This document shows positions 1 through 5,816 of a DNA stretch of 11,573 bases, piece by piece. Position 1 is the first letter of the stretch. The number at the start of each line of letters is the position of its first letter. The position numbers and the translations under genes were made by a program. The notes beneath the pieces are model-generated. The model was not told the DNA's origin. It did no database searches and saw only the letters and a list, made by a program, of their open reading frames with translations. Source of the DNA: Desulfobacterales bacterium. Lineage in GTDB: Bacteria > Desulfobacterota > Desulfobulbia > Desulfobulbales > BM004. The DNA is taken from positions 1 through 11,573 of the forward strand of contig JAUXHH010000035.1 of assembly GCA_030621655.1 (NCBI GenBank), read 5' to 3'.

Positions 1-659
1 GTCATCAAGGCTCCCATTTCACGCGCCATGGAGATGGCTACAAGGTTGGCAACATAGATCTGTGCACCAAACATTTTAAGCTGCACCACTCCAACAAAGG
101 CAAGGATCAAACCGACGAGTACGCTGATAAGTGTAACAATGGGCAGGGACTGAGCTCCGCACTCTTCGATATAGATCAGCAGGTCGTTTCGCCGGAAACG
201 GGCTTTGCCCAGCAAAAAATTGACAGTAGCCTGGGTTGCCTCACCGACAAAACTGAGCATTTCAACGGTTGAGTCATAAAAATCCACTGCACTCTCGCCG
301 ACCATGTAAAGAAAAGGCTTTCTTTTTATCTGCTGATGGGCTCCCTCCTGCTCCGACACTGCAGAGGCAAGATGCAGCAGACGTTCAACTCCTTTCGGCA
401 GCTCCTGCATCTCAAGCCCGATGCTTCTGCTATGGCATTCTTTGCTGATGGCGCTGATAAAGGTGAGAAAGGTGGTGTCCCATGCCTGCAGACCAGAACC
501 ATTAATAATGACATTATTGATTTTGGGATCTGTTGCAAGCCGGTTGAGTACTTCCCCAGGTGCAGGGTATTTGCTGCCAATCCTCCAAACACCTGATATT
601 GCTGCATGCAGGATATTTGGAGACAGCTGACTGAAATCAATTTTGCCTTGTGCTTGCAT
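1..659 (-). CDS. MlaE-family ABC transporter permease with N-terminal STAS-like domain (partial, 3' end outside window)
   Basis: This is the inner-membrane permease of an MCE/Mla-type ABC transporter, which moves phospholipids or other lipids between inner and outer membrane. About 219 residues are visible and the gene runs off the left edge. Residues 1-105 look like the STAS-like domain that precedes the permease in the longer MlaE homologues. After a linker comes the start of the permease: an amphipathic stretch (FYDSTVEMLSFVGEAT), a hydrophobic helix (SLPIVTLISVLVGLILAFVG), then ISMAREMGALMT, matching the conserved family loop that contains the 'RE-G' motif. The ATG at 657-659 is the first start after an in-frame TGA. 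The ribosome binding site is weak (GGGAA). The ATPase (MlaF-like) and MCE (MlaD-like) partners would be expected downstream, outside the window. The family is clear; the transported lipid is not known from the sequence. Confidence 0.86.
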   Translation of the reverse strand, partial: MQAQGKIDFSQLSPNILHAAISGVWRIGSKYPAPGEVLNRLATDPKINNVIINGSGLQAWDTTFLTFISAISKECHSRSIGLEMQELPKGVERLLHLASAVSEQEGAHQQIKRKPFLYMVGESAVDFYDSTVEMLSFVGEATQATVNFLLGKARFRRNDLLIYIEECGAQSLPIVTLISVLVGLILAFVGVVQLKMFGAQIYVANLVAISMAREMGALM

Positions 660-949
660 ATTTTCCCATAATCATTGTGCTGATATTACCGGGGAAACCT
701 TAAGCGGCAACCTAGCAATTACTTCTTTATTTATCAATATATTAAGTCTTTTCAAGATAAAAACAGAAAAGCCCCTCGCTCACTTGAACAAGGGGCCCTT
801 TAATGTATCTAGGTATGGAAACAGCTGTCAGGCACTGAACTCCTGCAAAGAATCATTCACAGGAGCAATCTCTTATTTGTTAGGATTTATTCACAGTCTG
901 CATCTAATTAGCTGTTACAGATAATAAAATTTCAAATACGTCTGAAGTC
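660..949. other. Intergenic stretch, 290 bases, no gene seen
   Basis: Apart from the terminator at 771-796, I see only a short inverted repeat CTCCTG/CAGGAG (840-845 and 860-865, 14-nt loop). No reading frame here combines a ribosome binding site with recognisable protein character. It must hold the promoter of the minus-strand permease gene, but I cannot place convincing -35/-10 boxes. Confidence 0.4.
771..796 (-). terminator. Rho-independent terminator for the 67-residue gene
   Basis: The perfect 6-bp arms GCCCCT/AGGGGC enclose a 14-nt loop. Read on the minus strand they are followed by TTTTCTGTTTTT, a good U-tract. It lies about 155 nt past the stop of the minus-strand small gene at 950-1153. 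On the plus strand only CCTTT follows, so it acts mainly on the minus strand. Confidence 0.65.
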
Positions 950-1153
950 TTAATTTATAGTTTTCTCTTTACTGCTCTTTAAGATTGATTCCAGCCCGGG
1001 TCGCAAGGCAGGCATATCTTCAGACTGGTCAAAATCAGACTCGATAAGGGGGGATTCAATTGCATCCTGAGTCTCGAGCGGTTCACGTGGAATTGAACGA
1101 ATTCCGCCGCCCACCCTGATTATTATGCTCTCTGCAATCTTTTTCTTTTCCAT
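950..1153 (-). CDS. Small unrecognised protein, 67 residues
   Basis: I do not recognise this protein. The start is set by an excellent ribosome binding site, AAAGGAGGT, five bases before the ATG at 1151-1153. A longer upstream start exists in frame but would bury that site. The first 20 residues are basic and hydrophobic (MEKKKIAESIIIRVGGGIR) and include a GGG run. The rest is acidic, rich in E/D/S/P, and probably disordered (IESPLIESDFDQSEDMPALR), ending in a short basic tail. There is no signal peptide, membrane helix or cysteine. The gene stands alone, with a clear terminator about 155 nt downstream and a perfect palindrome (1280-1298) about 125 nt upstream, so it is probably an expressed, regulated small gene. 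A basic head with an acidic tail could suit a protein- or nucleic-acid-binding role, but that is a guess. Confidence 0.6.
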   Translation of the reverse strand: MEKKKIAESIIIRVGGGIRSIPREPLETQDAIESPLIESDFDQSEDMPALRPGLESILKSSKEKTIN

Positions 1154-1279
1154 GTAAGACCTCCTTTGCCGTTGCGCCTCAAAACTTTTGTTTGTGCCTT
1201 GAGACACATCAAAAAAATTCCGGCAGCTTCAAACCTGAAGGTGAAGGCAGGCTCAAACCGAGAAAAAAACCTGCTGAAA

Positions 1280-1298
1280 TGTTATGTTGCACATAACA
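1280..1298. promoter_or_regulatory. 19-bp palindrome, candidate operator
   Basis: TGTTATGT-TGC-ACATAACA is a perfect 8-bp inverted repeat around a 3-base spacer. This symmetry suits a dimeric helix-turn-helix regulator. It is upstream of the minus-strand small gene starting at 1153 and in AT-rich DNA. No T-run follows either arm, so it is not a terminator. The cognate regulator is not in the window. Confidence 0.45.
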
Positions 1299-1727
1299 GA
1301 AAATTAAAGGAAATCAAGAACCTTTTGCTGTTGTATGTACAAAACCTATTCCTGATTTTTTAAAAAACTGTTCTTTCGGCCTGTTTTATCAATGCCAGCC
1401 GTAAAGAACACAAAATCATGTAAAAATTGTTATTATTAGCGGTTTTTGAAACAACGTATAAAACATCTTAGTTGCAAGATTGCAATATGTCAAGGCAACC
1501 GGCAATGTTAATCATAATGAAAACGACCGCAATTTTTCCAGTCTGTTTTTTTACAATAATTGCAGTGTAATATGAAGTAATCCAAGGTAAAGTATATTTT
1601 ATGTTTTTTGAGCAGTTATCCTGGAACAGATAGATATTCGAACTATTTTTCTTTTTTGCATTCCTGGGATGGCAGCCAAACAAAACTCCTGAAAAAAAGT
1701 TTCCTGCACTGGGCTGTACGATATAGG

Positions 1728-1757
1728 AAAGGGCCTGACTCAAAAGCCAGGCCCTTT
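1728..1757. terminator. Hairpin terminator downstream of the desulforedoxin-like gene
   Basis: The perfect 10-bp arms AAAGGGCCTG/CAGGCCCTTT enclose a 10-nt loop. The hairpin begins 30 bases past the stop of the minus-strand gene at 1787-2113. The T-runs are short on both strands (TTTCC on minus, TTTTGGG on plus). The stem alone is strong, and it probably works for the minus-strand gene. Confidence 0.7.
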
Positions 1758-1786
1758 TGGGTAAAATCGGGAAAAGAAAGAATAAA

Positions 1787-2113
1787 TCAGTCGATTGATA
1801 CCATTACCTTGCCGCAGCAGAGCGGAACCTCCTGGCCTTTCTTAACATTCATATACTTGTTGCAGATATCGCAGAGATAGGTGCAGTCATCAGGGGAAAC
1901 CTGTTCAGACATAACGGTTTTCCCCCCCGGCACTCCCTCAATAACAAATCTGGCAAGGTTCTGTTTTATTGGAACAAACTCCCCGATGGGCGTCAGATTC
2001 TTTGTTTCATTGACACAGTCAATTAGAATCCGCCACAACGTTTCCAATGAATTGGTTTCTGATGTGTTTTCCGGTACCAACTCAACAACATTCTTCTCAA
2101 TCGTAATTTTCAT
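1787..2113 (-). CDS. Small protein with a desulforedoxin-like Cys4 metal-binding C-terminus
   Basis: The protein has 108 residues. The C-terminal part carries C81-x2-C84, then 14 residues, then C99-C100 followed by GKVMV. Desulforedoxin and the N-terminal domain of desulfoferrodoxin have C-x2-C, 15 residues, CC and a similar G-x-x-M-V tail, so a tetrahedral Fe(Cys)4 or Zn(Cys)4 site is likely. An additional Cys sits at 77. Residues 1-70 form a separate, unrecognised domain with no cysteine ligand set and no membrane segment. The ATG at 2111-2113 is preceded by GAGGTG at good spacing, so I prefer it to an in-frame ATG 12 bases upstream. The gene is single, divergent from the DUF3187 gene, and has its own terminator. 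Electron transfer or oxygen/superoxide handling would fit the metal site, but a structural zinc site is equally possible. Confidence 0.7.
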   Translation of the reverse strand: MKITIEKNVVELVPENTSETNSLETLWRILIDCVNETKNLTPIGEFVPIKQNLARFVIEGVPGGKTVMSEQVSPDDCTYLCDICNKYMNVKKGQEVPLCCGKVMVSID

Positions 2114-2267
2114 GAAACACCTCATCCATTTGTATAAATTGTCAGATAGAAATACCGCACCCTGTCTTAAGCTAGTAAAAATACCTAGTACCGGATACTA
2201 TTAACATGAATACCTTCAGGTCAAGTTTTATCTTAAAAAAAACCGAAAAAATTTACCTGCTTTTTCC

Positions 2268-2296
2268 TTGACAATACCACAGGGCTATTTTAGACA
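2268..2296 (+). promoter_or_regulatory. Candidate sigma-70 promoter for the DUF3187-SGNH unit
   Basis: A consensus -35 box TTGACA (2268-2273) follows an A/T-rich tract that could act as an UP element. A poor -10 box TAGACA (2291-2296) lies at 17-bp spacing; TTTAGA at 15 bp is an alternative. The predicted start near 2303 gives a leader of about 110 nt before the ATG at 2414. Confidence 0.35.
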
Positions 2297-2304
2297 TCCA
2301 AACT

Positions 2305-2316
2305 AGACAATTGTCT
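2305..2316. promoter_or_regulatory. Palindrome AGACAATTGTCT, candidate operator
   Basis: This perfect 12-bp palindrome lies right at the predicted transcription start of the DUF3187 gene. The half-site TAGACA also appears 13 bases upstream, overlapping the candidate -10 box. A repressor bound here would block initiation. The binding protein is unknown. Confidence 0.3.
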
Positions 2317-2413
2317 TTATCCCGCTCTGCAGTGAGATATTTTACGGGCATCGAGCTTCTTTAACAATTCAAATACTTGTCAGGCTTATTTATTCTTCTT
2401 TACAGAATCTATC

Positions 2414-3406
2414 ATGAGCAGCCTTTCTAAACTTGCCATTCTTGCTATTATTCTGCTAATGCCGATATATTCGGCAAAGGCTTCTGAGGTCCGCGCCTTT
2501 CACAATATAAACCAGCTCCCTTTTAAACAGATCTTCGGCCTTCCCTCTCTTGACAACAGTCCGCTTACCGAGACCGGCAAATGGCGGGTTGGCGTAATTA
2601 CCAATATCAGCAACACCTTTGATGTTTCAGCTACTGCAAATGAACAGATTGTAACTGATATTGAAACATTACGAGCCAGCCTGGTCTTCAGTTATGCAGT
2701 CCGAAATAATTGGCAGCTTGGTATTGAGGTTCCGTATATCAGGCATAGCGGAGGCTTTCTCGATAATTTCATCTATGACTGGCATGATTTTTTCAACATG
2801 CCGCAAAACGGCAGAACCAAAGACCACAGCGACCGGTTGCAGATCTCTTATCTTTCACCTACCGGAACCTCATTTGCGATGTCTGAATCCGGGGGTGATA
2901 TTGGTGACATTCGAATTAACAGCGCTTACACCAAGCCATGGAATAACAGGGCTCTCATTTTCAGTACAGAATTGAAACTCCCCACCGGCGATTTTGACAA
3001 ACTTACCGGAAGTGGGGGAATCGATCTTTCTGTCGGCCTGACTATAAATGATCCATACAGCCTGGAAAAATACCGGATTTCCCTATATGGAGGATTGGCG
3101 GGAATTTATCTGGGTGATATTGACGGTGTAATATCTGTCGCGCAAAACAACTTTGCCCTTGCCGGCAGGGTCGGGATCGGCTGGCAGGCCTCGCGCTTTA
3201 TCCAGTTGAAGATGCAGGTGGATGCGCAGACCCCGCTTTATGACAGTGATATAAAAGAGATGGGTGATCCTGCCTTACAGCTGGTTATGGGGCTTGGCCT
3301 GACTTTTACAGATGATGCCTATCTTGATATCTCCATTGCTGAAGACATAAACACCTCTACAGCTGCTGATGTAGCCTTTCAGCTGGCTCTTGTGGTTACT
3401 TACTGA
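2414..3406 (+). CDS. DUF3187-family outer-membrane protein
   Basis: The protein has 330 residues. A typical signal peptide ends near residue 23 (hydrophobic core LAILAIILLMPIYS, then AKA-S). The mature protein is rich in alternating hydrophobic/polar strands and Gly/aromatic residues, and ends in a hydrophobic strand with a terminal aromatic (LVVTY). That is the usual signature of an outer-membrane beta-barrel. Family landmarks include the N-terminal QLPFKQIFGLPSL segment, the HSGGFLDNFIYDWHDFF segment near residue 110, and ELKLPTGDF-LTGSGGIDLSVGL later on. DUF3187 has no established function. The start has no clear ribosome binding site, but the signal peptide supports it. Its TGA overlaps the ATG of the following lipoprotein by one base, so the two are probably translationally coupled. 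A role in envelope transport or assembly is inferred from topology only. Confidence 0.85.
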   Translation: MSSLSKLAILAIILLMPIYSAKASEVRAFHNINQLPFKQIFGLPSLDNSPLTETGKWRVGVITNISNTFDVSATANEQIVTDIETLRASLVFSYAVRNNWQLGIEVPYIRHSGGFLDNFIYDWHDFFNMPQNGRTKDHSDRLQISYLSPTGTSFAMSESGGDIGDIRINSAYTKPWNNRALIFSTELKLPTGDFDKLTGSGGIDLSVGLTINDPYSLEKYRISLYGGLAGIYLGDIDGVISVAQNNFALAGRVGIGWQASRFIQLKMQVDAQTPLYDSDIKEMGDPALQLVMGLGLTFTDDAYLDISIAEDINTSTAADVAFQLALVVTY

Positions 3407-4014
3407 TGAAAAGAAAAATTTTCTGTCTCAATACTCTTTTTCTTCTTTTGGGCTGCTTCCTGCTGACAGCATGCGGTGGCAGGGAACCAGTTGTCTTAAA
3501 TGGTGAAAATATAATCTGCTTTGGAGACAGCCTTACATACGGTATCGGAGCAGTACCAAATAAGAGCTATCCGGCCCAGTTGGCTGAAATGATAGGCAAA
3601 CCAGTCATAAATGCCGGGATACCAGGCGATACGACGGCCAGGGCCTTACAACGACTGGAGAGGGATGTTCTGTCAAAAGCTCCCCGTATCGTCCTGGTCA
3701 CGCTTGGCGGCAACGACATGAAAAACGGCGTGGACAAAAAAATTGCCTTTAAAAACCTGAGAGAAATTGTTGAGGCCATCCAGGCCAGGGAGGCTCTGGT
3801 TGTTGTTGGAGGAGTCAAGGTGCTTTTCTGGGACCGGGGCTATGAAGATGAATATGAAAAGCTGGCTGAGGAGACCGGGGCACTTCTGATCCCAAATGTC
3901 TTCAAGGGCCTCATGGGCCATAATGACCTGATGCACGACGCCATCCATCCAAATGCAGCCGGATATGAAATCATGGCCAGGAGGTTCCATAAGGTCATAG
4001 AACCATACCTGTAA
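3406..4014 (+). CDS. GDSL/SGNH-family lipoprotein esterase (TesA-like)
   Basis: This 202-residue serine hydrolase resembles the arylesterase/thioesterase I (TesA) group, which cleaves acyl esters or thioesters. The N-terminus is a lipoprotein signal with lipobox LLTAC and acylated Cys23. The following GGREPV has no Asp at +2, so the protein is probably sorted to the outer membrane. All SGNH blocks are present: GDSLTYG with nucleophile Ser42 (block I), Gly74 in NAGIPGDTT (block II), Asn103 in GGND (block III), and Asp178/His181 in DAIHPNAAGY (block V). The catalytic set is therefore complete. It overlaps the upstream DUF3187 barrel gene by one base (TGATG), which suggests a joint role in the outer membrane, possibly processing acylated envelope material. 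The substrate cannot be read from the sequence. A terminator follows directly. Confidence 0.9.
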   Translation: MKRKIFCLNTLFLLLGCFLLTACGGREPVVLNGENIICFGDSLTYGIGAVPNKSYPAQLAEMIGKPVINAGIPGDTTARALQRLERDVLSKAPRIVLVTLGGNDMKNGVDKKIAFKNLREIVEAIQAREALVVVGGVKVLFWDRGYEDEYEKLAEETGALLIPNVFKGLMGHNDLMHDAIHPNAAGYEIMARRFHKVIEPYL

Positions 4015-4017
4015 AAT

Positions 4018-4131
4018 AGCGGTCAGCGAAAGGCTGTTTAGTCAAATAGCAACTGTCAACAGGAAACTGCTATTTTTTATTTTTTGTCCCTTAATCTTTT
4101 GCTGAAAGCTGATAGCTGACCGCTGACCGCT
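4018..4131. repeat. Inverted repeat with heptanucleotide tandem array, probable REP-like interspersed element
   Basis: Perfect 11-bp arms AGCGGTCAGCG (4018-4028) and CGCTGACCGCT (4121-4131) bracket the whole space between two convergent genes. The right arm is the end of a 7-bp tandem array: GCTGAAA, GCTGATA, GCTGACC, GCTGACC, GCT (4101-4131). The left arm is a degenerate inverted copy. An intrinsic terminator sits inside. It looks like a small non-coding, folding repeat of a kind often scattered between genes. Copies elsewhere in the genome cannot be checked here. Confidence 0.6.
4044..4085 (+). terminator. Rho-independent terminator of the DUF3187-SGNH unit
   Basis: The arms AAATAGCA (4044-4051) and TGCTATTT (4068-4075) form an 8-bp stem with a 16-nt loop. 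They are followed by a long T-rich tract, TTTTTTATTTTTT. It starts 30 bases after the stop of the lipoprotein gene. Confidence 0.8.
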
Positions 4132-4137
4132 TCTTTT

Positions 4138-5496
4138 CTACCACTTACTCTTCAGACGCCCGATATCTCTATCAAGGACTTTCTTCAAACGCTTCCGGTA
4201 CCAGGAATGACTGATCCAGAGCTGTTTATAACCTTCCTCCTCTATGCGGCTTAAAACCCTGCCACGTACACGGCGCCAGAGATCGCGCTTATATGCGGTT
4301 TCAAAGGGAATGAGACTGTCCAGGTCCTCCAGGGCCTTCTTCTTAAACTTGGGAAAGATAAAACTATTGATGACAACTGCTGTCAAAACGAGAAGCAGCA
4401 GGGCGGCAAGAGATGGAAAAACAAGGACACTGTCATCAAACTGACCTGAGAAGAGGGAGCCTATCAAGGTTTTTTGCGGCATTCCGGCAACCAGTTTAAG
4501 GGCCAGGTCACCGAAAAAAAACACCAGGAGCGAAATCAACATGCCTACTTTTAAAGCCTTCTGGGCCAGAACCCCAAAGCCGTCTTTAAAAGCAGCAAGG
4601 GCTTCAGCCTGTAAATCCAGTTCCCGAACACCCCGCTCAGCCTCCTGGAATACATGATTGATGCGCATGGTTGGTGCGGTCTCAACAGCGCGTTTCAATT
4701 CATCCCGTTCACTGACCCATGACTCGACGCCTTGAGGGGGCGAGTCTCCTTCCTTGGCTGCAAAGGTCAGGTATAGCCTGGGAATATCCTTACGGCCCGT
4801 CATCTGTGACAGGTTCCAACACAGGGTGCCGTAGGATCGTACCAGGTCGGGAACATTATCACACTCGTCTATCCTGTTCAGGACATAGAGCACCCTGTCC
4901 TCGCCTGTTGAACCGGGAAGCGTGCTCCTGATAGCCTGGTAGGTCTCTATGATCGTTCCAGCCTTGTGCGGATCGAACATCAGGATAATCAAATCAGCAA
5001 GCCTGGCCAGTTCACCTATAACGCCAAGATAGTCATAACCCCGATCTTTTTCGGTTACTGAATCGAGCATGCCCGGCGTATCGATAATAGCGAAGTTCTC
5101 CAGAATCGGGGATTTCACCTTTTTCAGACGCAGGTGCGCAAAAAGCTTTTCACCAAAGGGCATGAGCGGTGCAAACGGTAAGCGCTCATCAGTGACAACT
5201 GTTCCGCCGGGAACCTCCTCTTCACTCTCTCCCTCTGCCGGGCATGTCAAAATGGTAAAACAATCATCTGTCGGGGCCTGGCCGGTTCTTTGCACCGGCA
5301 TATCAAGGAGTTCATTGATAAACGTCGATTTGCCTGATGAGTAATTGCCGATAACTAACACCAGAGGCTTCCACATGAGCGGCGTGAGTACATCCTGCAT
5401 GGAAACCCCGTACCGTTTATAAATTGGCGCCATTCTACTGCGCAGCAGCTTATCCAGCTTTTTGATAAGGGCCTTGGCAGCCTTTTCATCTTTCAT
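4138..5496 (-). CDS. Bacterial dynamin/EHD-like GTPase with C-terminal membrane segments
   Basis: This 452-residue large GTPase is of the dynamin/EHD type, a family that assembles on and remodels membranes. The G domain is complete: P-loop GNYSSGKST at 50-58, switch I Thr76 in APTDDCFT, DTPG at 139-142, and NRID at 207-210. The FDPHKA stretch at 174-179 matches the FDxHK segment after G3 in eukaryotic EHD proteins, making this subgroup more likely than classical bacterial dynamin-like proteins. Residues 1-40 form a basic amphipathic helix region. Two hydrophobic segments (about 318-340 and 357-382) probably anchor it in the inner membrane. A basic, helical tail (383-452) has several KK/RR clusters. 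The start has GGGGG a few bases upstream. The gene stands alone, convergent with the lipoprotein gene. The cellular role is unknown; membrane repair, fission or stress protection are family-level possibilities. Confidence 0.87.
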   Translation of the reverse strand: MKDEKAAKALIKKLDKLLRSRMAPIYKRYGVSMQDVLTPLMWKPLVLVIGNYSSGKSTFINELLDMPVQRTGQAPTDDCFTILTCPAEGESEEEVPGGTVVTDERLPFAPLMPFGEKLFAHLRLKKVKSPILENFAIIDTPGMLDSVTEKDRGYDYLGVIGELARLADLIILMFDPHKAGTIIETYQAIRSTLPGSTGEDRVLYVLNRIDECDNVPDLVRSYGTLCWNLSQMTGRKDIPRLYLTFAAKEGDSPPQGVESWVSERDELKRAVETAPTMRINHVFQEAERGVRELDLQAEALAAFKDGFGVLAQKALKVGMLISLLVFFFGDLALKLVAGMPQKTLIGSLFSGQFDDSVLVFPSLAALLLLVLTAVVINSFIFPKFKKKALEDLDSLIPFETAYKRDLWRRVRGRVLSRIEEEGYKQLWISHSWYRKRLKKVLDRDIGRLKSKW

Positions 5497-5816
5497 TTCT
5501 ACCCCCGGAGATCCTTGTTTTAGGCACTACTTCTGAACAAAATCATCCTGCAATAGCCATTACAACTGCGTTTCGTTTTTGCTCATAATACTATAATACA
5601 CCACAGCAACCTTCACACAGACAAACAGGCACTCTTTTATGACAAATTAAAATACCATTATTATCAAGGAGTTGCAAGCTATACTGTAATGCAGCCTACC
5701 CAACATCCTGAATCCGTCAGCCAAAGGTGCAGTATATAAATTAACGCTGTTTCTAAAGTATTACTTAATAACATGGGGCTCAACCGATTTTAACAATTTC
5801 CGTGACGGATTAAAGA
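5497..5816. other. Intergenic region, 320 bases, no gene seen
   Basis: This lies between two minus-strand genes, so it holds the 3' end of the helicase transcript and the promoter of the GTPase gene. An AT-rich stretch at 5586-5602 (TATTATAG and TATTATG on the minus strand) could contain a -10 box, but no matching -35 box is evident. A short palindrome TCCGTGACGGA (5799-5809) lies just past the helicase stop without a T-run. No clear terminator or open frame is visible. Confidence 0.4.

Larger units (their letters stand above)
1154..1786. other. Long AT-rich intergenic region, 630 bases, no convincing gene
   Basis: Several short open frames exist on both strands, but none has a ribosome binding site or coherent protein character. 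The stretch holds the 19-bp palindrome at 1280-1298, and the terminator at 1728-1757 lies at its far end. Just before that terminator is a weak hairpin, TTTCCT/AGGAAA (1700-1705 and 1725-1730). A small RNA ending at the 1728-1757 hairpin is possible, but nothing beyond the hairpins supports it. Confidence 0.35.
2114..2413. other. Divergent intergenic regulatory region, 300 bases
   Basis: This separates the minus-strand desulforedoxin-like gene from the plus-strand DUF3187 gene, so it should carry both promoters. Visible elements are two CTAGTA direct repeats (2172-2177, 2185-2190), a TAGTA-CCGGA-TACTA inverted repeat (2186-2200), an A-rich tract (2231-2250), a candidate plus-strand promoter (2268-2296), and a 12-bp palindrome (2305-2316). 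I see no gene. Confidence 0.5.

Noticed and set aside
1468..1743. Open frame of 91 codons on the minus strand
   Set aside because: No ribosome binding site, low-complexity and erratic composition, and its start lies inside the terminator hairpin of the neighbouring gene.
5682..5736. Inverted pair TATACTG/CAGTATA about 40 bases apart in the GTPase upstream region
   Set aside because: Arms of seven AT-rich bases at this distance are expected by chance, and no further structure supports them.
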